Source: Elusimicrobia bacterium RIFCSPLOWO2_02_FULL_39_32
Lineage (GTDB): Bacteria; Elusimicrobiota; Elusimicrobia; 2-02-FULL-39-32
Assembly: GCA_001800135.1 (NCBI GenBank)
Contig: MGUU01000010.1
Coordinates: forward strand, 209,495-273,494
Reading direction: 5' to 3'
Length of the DNA: 64,000 bases
Shown: positions 1 through 9,976 of the stretch, in pieces
Layout of the letters: each line of letters starts with the position of its first letter
Numbering within the stretch: position 1 is the first letter of the stretch
Notes under the pieces: generated by a model
The model's input: the letters and a program-made list of their open reading frames with translations, nothing else
Database searches by the model: none
Told to the model about the DNA's origin: nothing
Position numbers and translations under genes: made by a program

Positions 1-911
1 TGGCCCTGAATATTTGAGATGTCAAAGGCTTCAATGCGGATTGGCGGGATTTTAAGCCCAAGAGATTTTTGCAGTTCTCTTAAAGAGCGGGTGATTTTTA
101 TTTCTTTTGAGATATTCTCCTGATCTATTTTTTTAACAGTTACTTTTTGAAAGATATAATGAATGGCATGAATCTGATCCCTTAGTTTTGCCGCTTCTTC
201 AAAATGGAGCAACTGACTTAATTTTTTCATATTTTTTTCTAGTTTTTCTTTTAAAAAAATCAGCCTTCCTTCAAAAAAAAGTTTTACTTTTTCCGCAATC
301 TTTCCATAATTTTTTTTTGAGATCCTGCCAACGCAGGGCGCTGGGCATTCTCCTGTATGGAGGTAAATGCAAGATTGAACTTTTTTATAGAGGTTTGGAT
401 TACTGTTTTGAAGCCCACCTTTTTTTAAAATCTCATCTTCCACAAAATCAAAGTTGCAGGGCCTTAAAGGAAACATTTTTTTTCTCCATAAAGAATGGAT
501 CAGTTTTTTAATCAGATTGACCTGGGGGTAGGGTCCAAAATATTTTGCTCCATCTTTTTTTTTGCTTCTTGTAAAGAATAAACGGGGATAGTCTTCATTC
601 AGAGTGAGTTTAAGGTAAGGATAAGACTTGTCATCCCGCCAGAGCGTGTTGTAAAAAGGCTGGTTTTGACGGATCAGTTTTTGTTCCAATAAAAGGGATT
701 CTTGCTCAGAATTGGTTGGGATATAATCAATCCGCATTATTAATGGAACTAGGAGCTTAATTTTTGGAGAAAGCTGATTTTTTTGAAAATAGGAGGAAAC
801 TCTTTTTTGAAGATTTTTAGCTTTGCCAATGTAAAGGATTTTTGCCTTGGCATCCTTCATTAAATAGACCCCTGGAGTTTGGGGTAAAAAGGAGAGATTT
901 TTATTCGTCAA
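1..911 (-). CDS. uvrC: UvrC excinuclease subunit C, N-terminal part (partial; runs off the left edge)
   Basis: Reverse-strand reading from TTG at 911 gives MTNKNLSFLPQTPGVYLMKDAKAKILYIGKAKNLQKRVSSYF... (GIY-YIG domain), continuing to ...IPPIRIEAFDISNIQG at the edge. Missing from the ORF track because it is truncated. The TTG start overlaps the murJ stop by 11 nt. Confidence 0.92.
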   Translation of the reverse strand, partial: MTNKNLSFLPQTPGVYLMKDAKAKILYIGKAKNLQKRVSSYFQKNQLSPKIKLLVPLIMRIDYIPTNSEQESLLLEQKLIRQNQPFYNTLWRDDKSYPYLKLTLNEDYPRLFFTRSKKKDGAKYFGPYPQVNLIKKLIHSLWRKKMFPLRPCNFDFVEDEILKKGGLQNSNPNLYKKVQSCIYLHTGECPAPCVGRISKKNYGKIAEKVKLFFEGRLIFLKEKLEKNMKKLSQLLHFEEAAKLRDQIHAIHYIFQKVTVKKIDQENISKEIKITRSLRELQKSLGLKIPPIRIEAFDISNIQG

Positions 912-2529
912 GATCCGATGGGTTGGCTTGCTGCCCTATCATGATTGAGATTAATTTTTGTTCTTCCATCTTTAAAGATTTTGCGCAAATTAAATAGAGT
1001 AAAGAACCTCCGGCAACTCCCAAGACCACCAGACCTCCTATTCCAATCCAAGGTTCCAAGAAATAAATCAGATAAAGATAAATTAACATGATTCCTGAAC
1101 AAACAAAAGTTTTTAAAAGAGTATCGCTTAGCTTTCTTGACCCGGAGTTTTCCAGAACTTCCCCAACTTTTTTTAAACGCGCTTGCAGCAAAAGATATAG
1201 CCAGATGACGTTTACCCAGGAAGAGATAGAGGTTGCTAACGCAAGCCCGCCAACGCCTAAGGGTTCCATTAAGATAATGTTAAGGCAAATATTTAAGGTG
1301 ACACAGGAGATCGCAATTTTAACTGGGATTTTAGGCTCCTGGAAAGCGTAAAAGGTATTGGCTAAAATTTTTATAGCAGAGTAAGCCACTAACCCTAAGG
1401 CATAACCTTGCAGCGCCTGCACAGTTAAAGAAGTAGAAAGAGCTGTAAATTTTCCATGCTCAAAAAGAAGAGAAACAATAGGACGGGCTAAAACAGCTAA
1501 ACCCAAGGAAGCAGGCAGGACAACAAATATCACTGTCCTTAAGGATTCATTCACAGTGGCGCTCAATTTTTTGTAATTATTTTCAGCGGTATGATCTGAA
1601 AGCATGGGCAAAGATACGCTTGCAATAGCCACTCCAAAAAGAGCTAGGGGCAGTTGCATTAAACGATTAGAGTTATAAAGAGCGGTCACTGAGCCTTCAA
1701 CCAAAAGCGTTGCGCAGATAGAATTAACAAAAGCGCTTAACTTATCCGCTGAAAGACCGATGAGAGAAGGGAGCATCAGTTTTCTTACCCTCATCACATC
1801 AGGATGCTTTAAGTGAAAATTGAATTTTAAAGAAAAATTTTCTTTATAAAGAAGAGGGAGTTGAATAAGAAAATGGCCTACTCCTCCTAAAACCACGGCT
1901 ATGGATAAGCCAATGATTTGCGACTCAAGACTTAAATGAGGTAAATAATAAATAGTTAATGGGAGGATGAGGATAAGATAACTGATTTCCGCTACCGAGA
2001 GCATGGACGGCGCAAGCGCAGGCAAAAAGAAATGTTTTAAGGTATTTAAAATAGCGCTGACCAATGCTGCCAATGAAATAAAAAGAAAAAAAGGAAACGT
2101 CCATCGGGTGAGGGAAACCGTCATATTAAATTTTGAGGGAAAAGAGACGAACCCAGGAGCGATCCATTGGGTAATGATTGGGGCAAAATAGATTCCTAAA
2201 CTGGTCAGTAGAACTAAGAGTATAAAAAGATGGGTAAATAGAGCGTTCAAAAATTTTTGAACCTCTTCTTTTGATTTTTCTTTTAAAGATTTGGAAAAGA
2301 CGGGTATAAAAGAAGAGGAGAGAGCCCCTTCTCCTAAGACAGTGCGAAAGAAATTGGATATTCTAAACGCAGTATAGAAACTGTCTGTGATTTGACCTCC
2401 CCCAAAATAATAGGCTACGGAAGCGTCCCGAACATAACCTAAGATTCTGGAAAAAAGAGTTGCAAGGGAAAATTTTCTAATCCGTTTTGCAAAGTTATAG
2501 GAAGATTGACTTATCTCTAATTTTCTCAT
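901..2529 (-). CDS. murJ: MurJ lipid II flippase (MviN family)
   Basis: 542-aa polytopic protein; SLATLFSRILGYVRDASVAYYFGGGQITDSFYTAFRISNFFRTVLGEGALSSSFIPVF is MurJ-typical. Confidence 0.95.
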   Translation of the reverse strand: MRKLEISQSSYNFAKRIRKFSLATLFSRILGYVRDASVAYYFGGGQITDSFYTAFRISNFFRTVLGEGALSSSFIPVFSKSLKEKSKEEVQKFLNALFTHLFILLVLLTSLGIYFAPIITQWIAPGFVSFPSKFNMTVSLTRWTFPFFLFISLAALVSAILNTLKHFFLPALAPSMLSVAEISYLILILPLTIYYLPHLSLESQIIGLSIAVVLGGVGHFLIQLPLLYKENFSLKFNFHLKHPDVMRVRKLMLPSLIGLSADKLSAFVNSICATLLVEGSVTALYNSNRLMQLPLALFGVAIASVSLPMLSDHTAENNYKKLSATVNESLRTVIFVVLPASLGLAVLARPIVSLLFEHGKFTALSTSLTVQALQGYALGLVAYSAIKILANTFYAFQEPKIPVKIAISCVTLNICLNIILMEPLGVGGLALATSISSWVNVIWLYLLLQARLKKVGEVLENSGSRKLSDTLLKTFVCSGIMLIYLYLIYFLEPWIGIGGLVVLGVAGGSLLYLICAKSLKMEEQKLISIMIGQQANPSDLDE

Positions 2530-2534
2530 ATAAT
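2506..2534 (+). promoter_or_regulatory. Predicted sigma70-type promoter for rpsT: TTGACT-N17-TATAAT
   Basis: TTGACT at 2506-2511, 17-nt spacer, TATAAT at 2529-2534. Expected start site is about 2541-2543, at the rpsT ATG. Confidence 0.6.
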
Positions 2535-2542
2535 TATTTTTT

Positions 2543-2833
2543 ATGGCAAAGCTTAAAACCGGACGTCATACATCAGCAATTAAAGAATTCCGCAAGGCAG
2601 TAAGAAGGACATCTGCCAACCGCGCGTTAAAAAAGAAAATTCGCAATCTGGCAAAGAATGTGGAAATTGCAATCACAAATAAAAACAGCGATGAGGCGAA
2701 AAAAATATTGCCAGAATGTTTTTCAGCATGGGATAAGGCTGCAAAGGTTGGTTTGATTCATAAAAACGCAGCCTCTAGGAAAAAGGCTCAACTCTCCTAT
2801 AAAATAAGCCAGGTTGCTTCTAAAGCAGCTTAA
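2543..2833 (+). CDS. rpsT: 30S ribosomal protein S20
   Basis: 96-aa basic protein MAKLKTGRHTSAIKEFRKAVRRTSANRALKKKIRNLAKNVEIAI... typical of S20. Confidence 0.93.
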   Translation: MAKLKTGRHTSAIKEFRKAVRRTSANRALKKKIRNLAKNVEIAITNKNSDEAKKILPECFSAWDKAAKVGLIHKNAASRKKAQLSYKISQVASKAA

Positions 2834-2873
2834 AAAACACAATCTCAAAGTCAATTCTTTTTTTAAAAGGTTC

Positions 2874-2894
2874 ATAAGAGAAAAATTTTCTTAT
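2874..2894. terminator. Candidate AT-rich hairpin between convergent rpsT and holA
   Basis: ATAAGAGAAAAATTTTCTTAT self-pairs and is followed by a T-run; convergent intergenic position. Confidence 0.35.
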
Positions 2895-2907
2895 AGAAAA
2901 TTTTTTA

Positions 2908-3837
2908 TTATATTAATTCTTTGCAAGAGAGCAGCAGCTGCTCAAAAATACCAGATTCTATTTCTTCCCCTGTTTTTAGTTTAAGATCTGTTTGTTTTAT
3001 TTTTCTTAAGAAGCGCAGAGATTTTCTTAAATTTGTTTTCTTAAGATGAGCTCTCGCCCCTTGTGCTATTTGGTGGAGGATTCTGATGGGCTCTTCTTTT
3101 TGATCCAAACATTGTTCCAATAGCCATCCTGCTTTTTTAAGTTCTCCTTTTTCCAGCAAATTTTTAAGTTCCCAGATCATCTCATTTTTCTTAAAGCTTA
3201 AAGTTTTTTTTATATCTTCAACTTCGATCTTATTTTTATCAAAAGAGTAAAGAGCGGCTTTTTCAATTTCTGATTTTAGTTCTAAAAGAGATTCCCCTCC
3301 CTTTTCAGAAAGTAATTGAGAGGCTTCAAGAGAGATTTGCATCCCAAGTTTCTCAGTTTCTTGTTTTATCCATTCTTGCCTTTTATTTTTAAAAAGTTTC
3401 CAGCATGTAACTACCATTCCATTTACAGAGATTCCTTCTATCCATTCACAATTTAGAATTTGAGAATTCAGCTTAGATTGGTGCAAGAGGGTTAAACAGG
3501 TGTTAGGGTTAGGGGATTTGGAATACTCTTTGACAGCGTTTTTTGTTGATTGGGAAGATTTTTCAAAATGGCTCACCAGTACCAGTTTTTTTTTGGAGTG
3601 AAGAGGGAGGGTGCTGCAGGAGTCAAACATTTTTTGTCCATCATCTTTTCCCCCATCTAATTTTTCAAAATTAAATTCAAGACTTTCATTGCCATTAGAG
3701 CTAAAGAATTTTTTTTCCGTAGCTTTCATGCATTCTTCAATCAAGGTCTCTTCTTCACCTATAAAGAGTAAAATGGAAGGAAGGTCTGGTAAATTTTTTA
3801 ATGTTTTGAAGAATTGAGAAGAATCTATGGATGGCAT
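2908..3837 (-). CDS. holA: DNA polymerase III subunit delta
   Basis: 309 aa; N-terminal LPSILLFIGEEETLIEECMKA and C-terminal HolA-like helical region, next to rpsT as in many bacteria. Confidence 0.8.
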   Translation of the reverse strand: MPSIDSSQFFKTLKNLPDLPSILLFIGEEETLIEECMKATEKKFFSSNGNESLEFNFEKLDGGKDDGQKMFDSCSTLPLHSKKKLVLVSHFEKSSQSTKNAVKEYSKSPNPNTCLTLLHQSKLNSQILNCEWIEGISVNGMVVTCWKLFKNKRQEWIKQETEKLGMQISLEASQLLSEKGGESLLELKSEIEKAALYSFDKNKIEVEDIKKTLSFKKNEMIWELKNLLEKGELKKAGWLLEQCLDQKEEPIRILHQIAQGARAHLKKTNLRKSLRFLRKIKQTDLKLKTGEEIESGIFEQLLLSCKELI

Positions 3838-3851
3838 GCCGGGCTTTAAAA

Positions 3852-4451
3852 TTATGGTTTTATCTCTTTTTTGCCCGCAGGTCCAGATACAGGCGCTTTA
3901 CGACCCAGTTCTCCTGTCACAGAGCCAAAACCTTCTATGGTGCGTTTATAAATATCTCTGGAAAGTTTATCCCAGACAATTTCCCTGGCCTGTTCTTCTG
4001 TAATCCCAGAAGCGCTAGTTTCTACAAAATAGCGGTGAATGGCTTGCAAATTAGGTTCTGACCAGATGATTTTATCTTCAACTTTATCCCAAAAATAGAT
4101 ATTGACCAAAACCCAAAGCTTTCTTTCTTGCGCCACCAAATTCTCATCGTAGGAGACCGGTTGATTAATATAACGGTTAATCACAGCGATTAAAATTCCA
4201 TCCGCATCCTCTTCTTTTACTAAAGGATACGTTCCCCCTCTGGTAAATTCTTCTTGTAATCTTAAAGTTAATTTATCTTCCAAACCAAAGAATGCAGTGT
4301 CATTTTTTATTGGCCTTAAGCCAATTTTTTTAATATGTTGAGGCAAGAGAATCGTGGATGGAGTGTAGGCATAAGGGCAGCCAGTTAAGACGACTAAACT
4401 AAAAAAACCGGAACAAAATAAAAGCAAATAGAATAGGTTTATTTTTTTCAT
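3852..4451 (-). CDS. lptE: LptE-like LPS-assembly lipoprotein
   Basis: Lipobox-like VVLTGCPYAY; LPQHIKKIGLRPIKNDTAFFGLEDKLTLRLQEEFTRGGTYPLV is typical of LptE; downstream of leuS. Confidence 0.75.
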   Translation of the reverse strand: MKKINLFYLLLFCSGFFSLVVLTGCPYAYTPSTILLPQHIKKIGLRPIKNDTAFFGLEDKLTLRLQEEFTRGGTYPLVKEEDADGILIAVINRYINQPVSYDENLVAQERKLWVLVNIYFWDKVEDKIIWSEPNLQAIHRYFVETSASGITEEQAREIVWDKLSRDIYKRTIEGFGSVTGELGRKAPVSGPAGKKEIKP

Positions 4452-7069
4452 TTTTTTACCTCAACTTTTTTCTTTTCTTCACTGATAAAATTGATGATTT
4501 TTCCAGGCACAAATTTATAATTTTTAAAAAAAGCGCTTTCCATTTTCGGTAAGTTTTGAATTTTATTTTCCAAAGCAGGTATGGCCAAAGCTAAAACTTT
4601 TTCAACTTTTAATCCATCTTCTGCGGGTAAAGCAATTTTTGTTCGAATTTTTCCATTGAGCTGGATCACAATTTCTGTGGTTTTATCTTCTACTAAAGAA
4701 TCGCTATATTTTGGATAGAGTTGTAGAGAAAGCGCTTCTTCATTTGGAAATAAATTTTCCCAAATCTCAGAGCTTAAATGGGGAGAGAAAGGGAAAAGAA
4801 GTAAAAGCAGAGTTTTAAAAGCAGCGATGGAAGATGGATCTCCTAAATTAGGAACACTAGACAAACTATTTAAAAGTTCCATAAGAGCTGCAATGGCTGT
4901 ATTAAATTGAAAGTCCCTCTCAATATCATCTTCTACCTTTTTTATGGTCTGGTGCGTTTTTCTTTCCAGTTGGTTGGTTTGATCTGGGAGTTGGGCTGTC
5001 TCTCTACCTTCTATTTTTTCCAGTGAAGCAGGAGGGAATTCTTTTTTTAAAGAGGACTCTTTATTTTTCATCTCCTCACTGATTTTTCCAGCTAACCTCC
5101 AGATTCTATTTAAGAACCTAAAGGCTCCCTGCACCCCTTCCTCTGACCATTCTAATTGATTTTTAGGAGGAGAAGCGAATAGAATAAAAAGTCGGGCTGT
5201 ATCAGCTCCGAATGCTTGCACCATTTCCTCCACTGCAACAATGTTCCCTTTAGATTTAGACATGGCAGAGCCCCCAAGCGTGACCATGCCTTGGGTCAAA
5301 AGTTTCTCAAAGGGCTCTTCATTTTCAACCAAACCTAAATCTTTTAACACTTTGTAAAAGAAGCGAGAATAGACCAAGTGCATGCAGGCATGTTCTATGC
5401 CGCCAATATATTGATCAATCGGCGCCCATGCTTTTACTTTATTTTTATCAAAAGCGTTTTTTTCATTTTGAGGATCGCAATAACGTAAATAGTACCAAGA
5501 AGAGTCTATAAAAGTATCCATGGTATCTGTTTCTCTTTTTGCCTCTTTTTTACATTTTGGACATTGGGTTTTAAAAAAACTTTCCACTTGAGCTAAAGGA
5601 GATCCTCCTCCGAATTCTGTAACAGGGGTGGTCTTATCTTTCCATTGAAATTGTTCAGGAAGAGATACGGGTAAATCTTTTTCTTCTACAGGGACGATTC
5701 CGCAGTCTGGGCAGAGTATCATGGGTATGGGGGTTCCCCAGTAGCGCTGCCGGCTGATCAACCAATCTCTTAATCTGTAAAGTACAGCTTTTTTTCCGAA
5801 ATTTTTCTTTTCCAGCCATTCAGTTATTTTTTCTCTGCCTTCCGATGAATTCATTCCATTAAAAATTCCAGAATGGATCATCTCCCCATCTCCTTCATAA
5901 ACAGCTTGCAAAGAACTTTGTTTAGGCTCTGGATTTTTAATAACTTCCACAATTTTTAAACCAAATTTTTTGGCAAATTCAAAATCTCTTTGGTCATGGG
6001 CAGGAACTGACATGATCGCTCCTGTGCCATAATCCGCTAAAACATAATCCGCAATCCAGATAGGGAGTTTAGATTCATTTACTGGATTAATTGCAAAAAA
6101 GCCAGTATGGATTCCTGTTTTTTCCCTGTTTTGAGATGTCCTTTCAATTTTGGATCTCATTTTAGCTTGCTCACAATATGCTTTAAGCGCTTGAGAAGTT
6201 TTCTCATCCCCTTTTTCTTTTAATATTTTTTGAAAGTTTTCAACCAGCTTATGTTCTGGACTTAAGACTAGGAAAGTTGAGCCATAAAGAGTATCTGGAC
6301 GGGTTGTAAAAATTTTTATTGAACTTAAAAATTGATGGTCTAGCTCCATCTTAAACTCTACTTCTGCTCCAACTGATTTTCCTATCCAATTTTTTTGCAT
6401 CAAAATCACTTCATCCGGCCATTTGCCTTCCAAGAGTTTTAGATCTGCCAGTAATTTTTCCGCGTAATCTGTAATTTTTAAGTACCACTGCTCCAGCTCT
6501 TTTTGATTTACAGGGGTGTGGCACCTCCAGCAAGCTCCTTCATGCACCTGTTCATTGGCTAAGACTGTTTGACATTTTAAGCACCAGTTGACAAAGGATT
6601 TTTTTCTTAAAACAAGCCCTTTTTTAAACATTTCAATAAAAAACCACTGGTTCCAGCGATAGTATTCCGGATCACAAGTGGCAAATTCCCTGGTCCAATC
6701 ATAAGAGATTCCTAAAGATTGGATATCTTGTTTCATGTCTTTAATATTGTTTTTAGTCCATTCTTTTGGCGCGATTCCATGCTCAATCGCCGCGTTTTCC
6801 GCTGGCAAGCCAAAAGCATCCCAGCCTAAGGGGTGAAGCACATTGAACCCTTTCATTTTTTTATAGCGCGCAATCACGTCTCCTATGCAATAGTTGCGCG
6901 CATGGCCCATATGGATTTTTCCAGAAGGATAAGGAAACATGACCAGACAATAAAATTTTTTTTGCAGCAGGTTAGAGGATGGTTCTTTGGTTAAGAATGT
7001 TCCATTTTCTTGCCAAATTTTTTGCCACTTTTTTTCAATATTTTTGAAGTCATAGCTCTTAGTTTGCAT
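4448..7069 (-). CDS. leuS: Leucyl-tRNA synthetase
   Basis: HMGH (HIGH) and AMSKSKGN (KMSKS) motifs. Start moved from 7108 to the internal ATG at 7069 (MQTKSYDFKNIEKKWQ). Confidence 0.96.
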   Translation of the reverse strand: MQTKSYDFKNIEKKWQKIWQENGTFLTKEPSSNLLQKKFYCLVMFPYPSGKIHMGHARNYCIGDVIARYKKMKGFNVLHPLGWDAFGLPAENAAIEHGIAPKEWTKNNIKDMKQDIQSLGISYDWTREFATCDPEYYRWNQWFFIEMFKKGLVLRKKSFVNWCLKCQTVLANEQVHEGACWRCHTPVNQKELEQWYLKITDYAEKLLADLKLLEGKWPDEVILMQKNWIGKSVGAEVEFKMELDHQFLSSIKIFTTRPDTLYGSTFLVLSPEHKLVENFQKILKEKGDEKTSQALKAYCEQAKMRSKIERTSQNREKTGIHTGFFAINPVNESKLPIWIADYVLADYGTGAIMSVPAHDQRDFEFAKKFGLKIVEVIKNPEPKQSSLQAVYEGDGEMIHSGIFNGMNSSEGREKITEWLEKKNFGKKAVLYRLRDWLISRQRYWGTPIPMILCPDCGIVPVEEKDLPVSLPEQFQWKDKTTPVTEFGGGSPLAQVESFFKTQCPKCKKEAKRETDTMDTFIDSSWYYLRYCDPQNEKNAFDKNKVKAWAPIDQYIGGIEHACMHLVYSRFFYKVLKDLGLVENEEPFEKLLTQGMVTLGGSAMSKSKGNIVAVEEMVQAFGADTARLFILFASPPKNQLEWSEEGVQGAFRFLNRIWRLAGKISEEMKNKESSLKKEFPPASLEKIEGRETAQLPDQTNQLERKTHQTIKKVEDDIERDFQFNTAIAALMELLNSLSSVPNLGDPSSIAAFKTLLLLLFPFSPHLSSEIWENLFPNEEALSLQLYPKYSDSLVEDKTTEIVIQLNGKIRTKIALPAEDGLKVEKVLALAIPALENKIQNLPKMESAFFKNYKFVPGKIINFISEEKKKVEVKK

Positions 7070-7191
7070 AAGTTTTTTTATTCTATCACAAGGAAATCTT
7101 GAAGTCAAAATCCCTATTTGCTAAGATAAAATTTCTTATGACTGAGCTTCAGCGAAGGAATGGTTGTACCTTGGTGTTTTAGGAAATAACC

Positions 7192-8109
7192 ATGAATAAA
7201 GTTTTAATTATAGGTTCTGGCTGCGCAGGATATACAGCAGCCATTTATACCGCGCGCGCAAATTTAGAGCCTCTTATGATTTCAGGGGTTGAGACTGGTG
7301 GCCAGTTGATGCTGACCAGCGATGTGGAAAATTATCCAGGGTTTCCAGAAGGGATTCTTGGGCCGGAATTAATGGATAAGATGAAAGCTCAAGCTGAACG
7401 TTTTGGAACTAAAATTTTACACGACTTTGTGGAGAAGGTTTCTTTAAAAGAAAAACTTTTCCAAGTCGTGACCAGCAATGGAGAAACATTTCAAAGCCAG
7501 ACCATGATCATTGCCACAGGAGCTACCGCGCAATGGCTGGGCATTGAATCAGAAAAGAGGTTTTTAGGGAAAGGGGTTTCAGCCTGCGCAGTGTGCGATG
7601 CAGCGTTTTACAGAGGAAAAGAGGTCTGTGTTGTTGGCGGCGGGGATACGGCCATGGAAGAAGCTCTGTTTTTAACTAAATTCGCCAGTAAAGTCTCTTT
7701 GATCCATCGCCGCGATGAGTTTAGAGCTTCTAAAATTATGCAGGAACGGGCTAAAAAGAATGAAAAAATTAATTTTGTTTTAAGTTCAACCGTAGAAGAA
7801 GTTTTTGGCAATGAAATTGTAGAAGGCGTAAAGGTAAAAAATTTAAAAAATGGTTCAATCTTTAAGATTTTTTGCAAAGGTTTTTTTGTAGCGATTGGCC
7901 ATAAACCTAATACAGATGTTTTTAAAGGACAGATTCAATTAGATGAAAAAGGTTATATTATTACAGATGGCAGAACCCGCACAAATGTGCCTGGTGTTTT
8001 TGCCTGTGGAGATGTGATGGATTTACGGTATCGTCAGGCAGTGACCGCAGCAGGAACTGGCTGCATGGCAGCTTTAGAAGCAGAGCGTTTTTTAGAATCC
8101 CACGAGTAG
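7192..8109 (+). CDS. trxB: Thioredoxin reductase
   Basis: FAD GSGCAGYTAAIY, redox CAVC motif, NAD-binding GGGDTAMEEALFLTKFA, C-terminal VFACGDVMD. AGGA SD 8 nt upstream. Confidence 0.93.
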   Translation: MNKVLIIGSGCAGYTAAIYTARANLEPLMISGVETGGQLMLTSDVENYPGFPEGILGPELMDKMKAQAERFGTKILHDFVEKVSLKEKLFQVVTSNGETFQSQTMIIATGATAQWLGIESEKRFLGKGVSACAVCDAAFYRGKEVCVVGGGDTAMEEALFLTKFASKVSLIHRRDEFRASKIMQERAKKNEKINFVLSSTVEEVFGNEIVEGVKVKNLKNGSIFKIFCKGFFVAIGHKPNTDVFKGQIQLDEKGYIITDGRTRTNVPGVFACGDVMDLRYRQAVTAAGTGCMAALEAERFLESHE

Positions 8110-8127
8110 TTTCTTTTAACCCAAATC

Positions 8128-9972
8128 TTATTTTATAAGGCCTGAACGGATCAGGATTTTAGGTTCAACCACAATGTCTATGGTGCGGTCTCCATACGCA
8201 GAAGATTTTGTGATTTGTTGGTAGTTCCATTTAATCAGCTCTTCTTTAAATGCTTTGCCTGATGTAACATTTGCAAATGCGGAAATTTTAGCGATTTTAC
8301 CTTCATCAGAAATAATATAGGTATCATATTGTTCATAGGGAATATCTGCTGTGTTGGATGAATTAGGGTAATAAGTGATTAAACGCTGATGAATTTTGTC
8401 GCTAAAAGTAGGTGAATCCGGATTAGACGCGTCTGGAAAGTAGGAGTCAAACGCGTAATGGCCATTTAAATATTTGAAACTTCCATCCCCAATATTTTGG
8501 TCCGTATAAAGGGTAAGAGTTTTTCCTCTGGAGGATACTGTGCCATCTGAGGTTAAAGTCGCGGTTTGATCTAAAGAAGCGATATTGGTAACACCGGTTT
8601 TAGGAGTATAGGTTTGGAACCAAGGCTGTGTAAGCGTGCCAGAAGGGATATTGTCAAGGGTTAAAGAGGCAAGGTCTTTGGAAGGGCCAAGGAGATGCGC
8701 GTAACGGTTAAATACAGTTCTCCAAAGGGTTTCCCCTTTTTTAAGCAGTTTAAATGTATCGTTAGCAGAATCATATACCCCATCTAGAGAAGCGCCTTCC
8801 TGTTTATAAATATCTGCAATTGGATCATAGACTTTACCACTGACTAGACCATTAGAGTTTGGAGTTATGGTAGTATTACTGTCTCCCGCTGCAATGTTTC
8901 CTGCTGTGCCATCTGAATTGACTGTATGTGGAATAAGAGTAAAACTTCCATCCGCATTATATCGTACCTCTACCAAATGCCCTCCATCTGCCATGTCCTT
9001 AATTGCATCTGTAAAATTAGATTGAGTCATTTCATAGGATCTTAAGTAGTATTCTGGTTCACTGCCAATATGTCTTCCAGTTACATTTCTTAAAGCTACT
9101 GAGAGATCTTCTGGCAACTTTTTATTAAAAATACCTTTGTAGGTAAAAAAATCAATTCTGGTTTCTCTTAAGTTTAAGACCACAAATTTAAAAGCTTTTT
9201 CCCGGTCAGTTTCAGTTACATCTTTAGGTTTTCTTAAAATATATTCTTCAATCCGAACCCTAAGACCATTGACATCTATCATTGATTTTCCTTCTTGGTA
9301 CTCTGCCAGTTTCATCTCTTCTGCCACAGCAGCCTGAAATTCTTCGCGAGTCATGTCTAACCCAACCTCTTTTCTAGCGAGTTGTTTAATGCTGGACTCA
9401 TCTCCAGATGGCTCTATGGGTTGGGGAGAGCCAAGCGGCGTTGGATTTTCTGTAAAGATCAGAGATTCGCCTTCTCTCACATCTTTATCTTCACCAGTAG
9501 CTATTTTTAATCCATTGACCACCCCTTCAAATACATCTAATTGAGTGGTTCCGTTCTCTCCAATCCCTACTGAAAAATCTGTGCCTCTAACTGAACAGAC
9601 CGCAGTTTGAGTTTGCATCATAAATCCTTTACCTGTTTTTTTTACTTTGTTGCGAGTCGTGCCAGATTCTTGCGAAAGTTGGATAGGCGTTATTAACTGG
9701 CTTAATAAGAGAACCGTATCTGCAGAAAGCATGGTTTTTGAACCATCGTCAAAGATCAGGGTTGCTTTTGAATTTTTTCCAGTGCGAATTTTTTCTCCCT
9801 GCTTTAAAACCTGTTTTTTATTTGCTTTTTTCCAAAGAGCTGAGGATTGATCTTGAATTTCTACATTGCCTGATGAATTAATGAGTATAGCTTGGCGCGC
9901 AAGCGCATCTGAAACATGCCCAAAATAAAGGCAAATTATAGAGCTAATAATAAATTTTTTAAATAGCAACAT
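8128..9972 (-). CDS. FecR-domain secreted protein with an unassigned C-terminal region
   Basis: N-terminal signal peptide; GEKIRTGKNSKATLIFDDGSKTMLSADTVLLLSQL ... TAVCSVRGTDFSVGIGENGTTQLDVFEGVV is a FecR domain. Confidence 0.8.
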   Translation of the reverse strand: MLLFKKFIISSIICLYFGHVSDALARQAILINSSGNVEIQDQSSALWKKANKKQVLKQGEKIRTGKNSKATLIFDDGSKTMLSADTVLLLSQLITPIQLSQESGTTRNKVKKTGKGFMMQTQTAVCSVRGTDFSVGIGENGTTQLDVFEGVVNGLKIATGEDKDVREGESLIFTENPTPLGSPQPIEPSGDESSIKQLARKEVGLDMTREEFQAAVAEEMKLAEYQEGKSMIDVNGLRVRIEEYILRKPKDVTETDREKAFKFVVLNLRETRIDFFTYKGIFNKKLPEDLSVALRNVTGRHIGSEPEYYLRSYEMTQSNFTDAIKDMADGGHLVEVRYNADGSFTLIPHTVNSDGTAGNIAAGDSNTTITPNSNGLVSGKVYDPIADIYKQEGASLDGVYDSANDTFKLLKKGETLWRTVFNRYAHLLGPSKDLASLTLDNIPSGTLTQPWFQTYTPKTGVTNIASLDQTATLTSDGTVSSRGKTLTLYTDQNIGDGSFKYLNGHYAFDSYFPDASNPDSPTFSDKIHQRLITYYPNSSNTADIPYEQYDTYIISDEGKIAKISAFANVTSGKAFKEELIKWNYQQITKSSAYGDRTIDIVVEPKILIRSGLIK

Positions 9973-9976
9973 ATTT

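Noticed and set aside
188-511. ORF-track CDS of 107 aa on the plus strand
   Set aside because: Antisense to uvrC, whose minus-strand frame reads through with clear UvrC motifs; low-complexity Phe/Leu product from AT-rich antisense DNA.
7070-7108. ORF-track N-terminal extension of leuS (MTSRFPCDRIKKL)
   Set aside because: LeuS homologues start near the YDFKNIEKKWQ segment; the internal ATG at 7069 is more likely, and the extension overlaps the divergent trxB promoter region.
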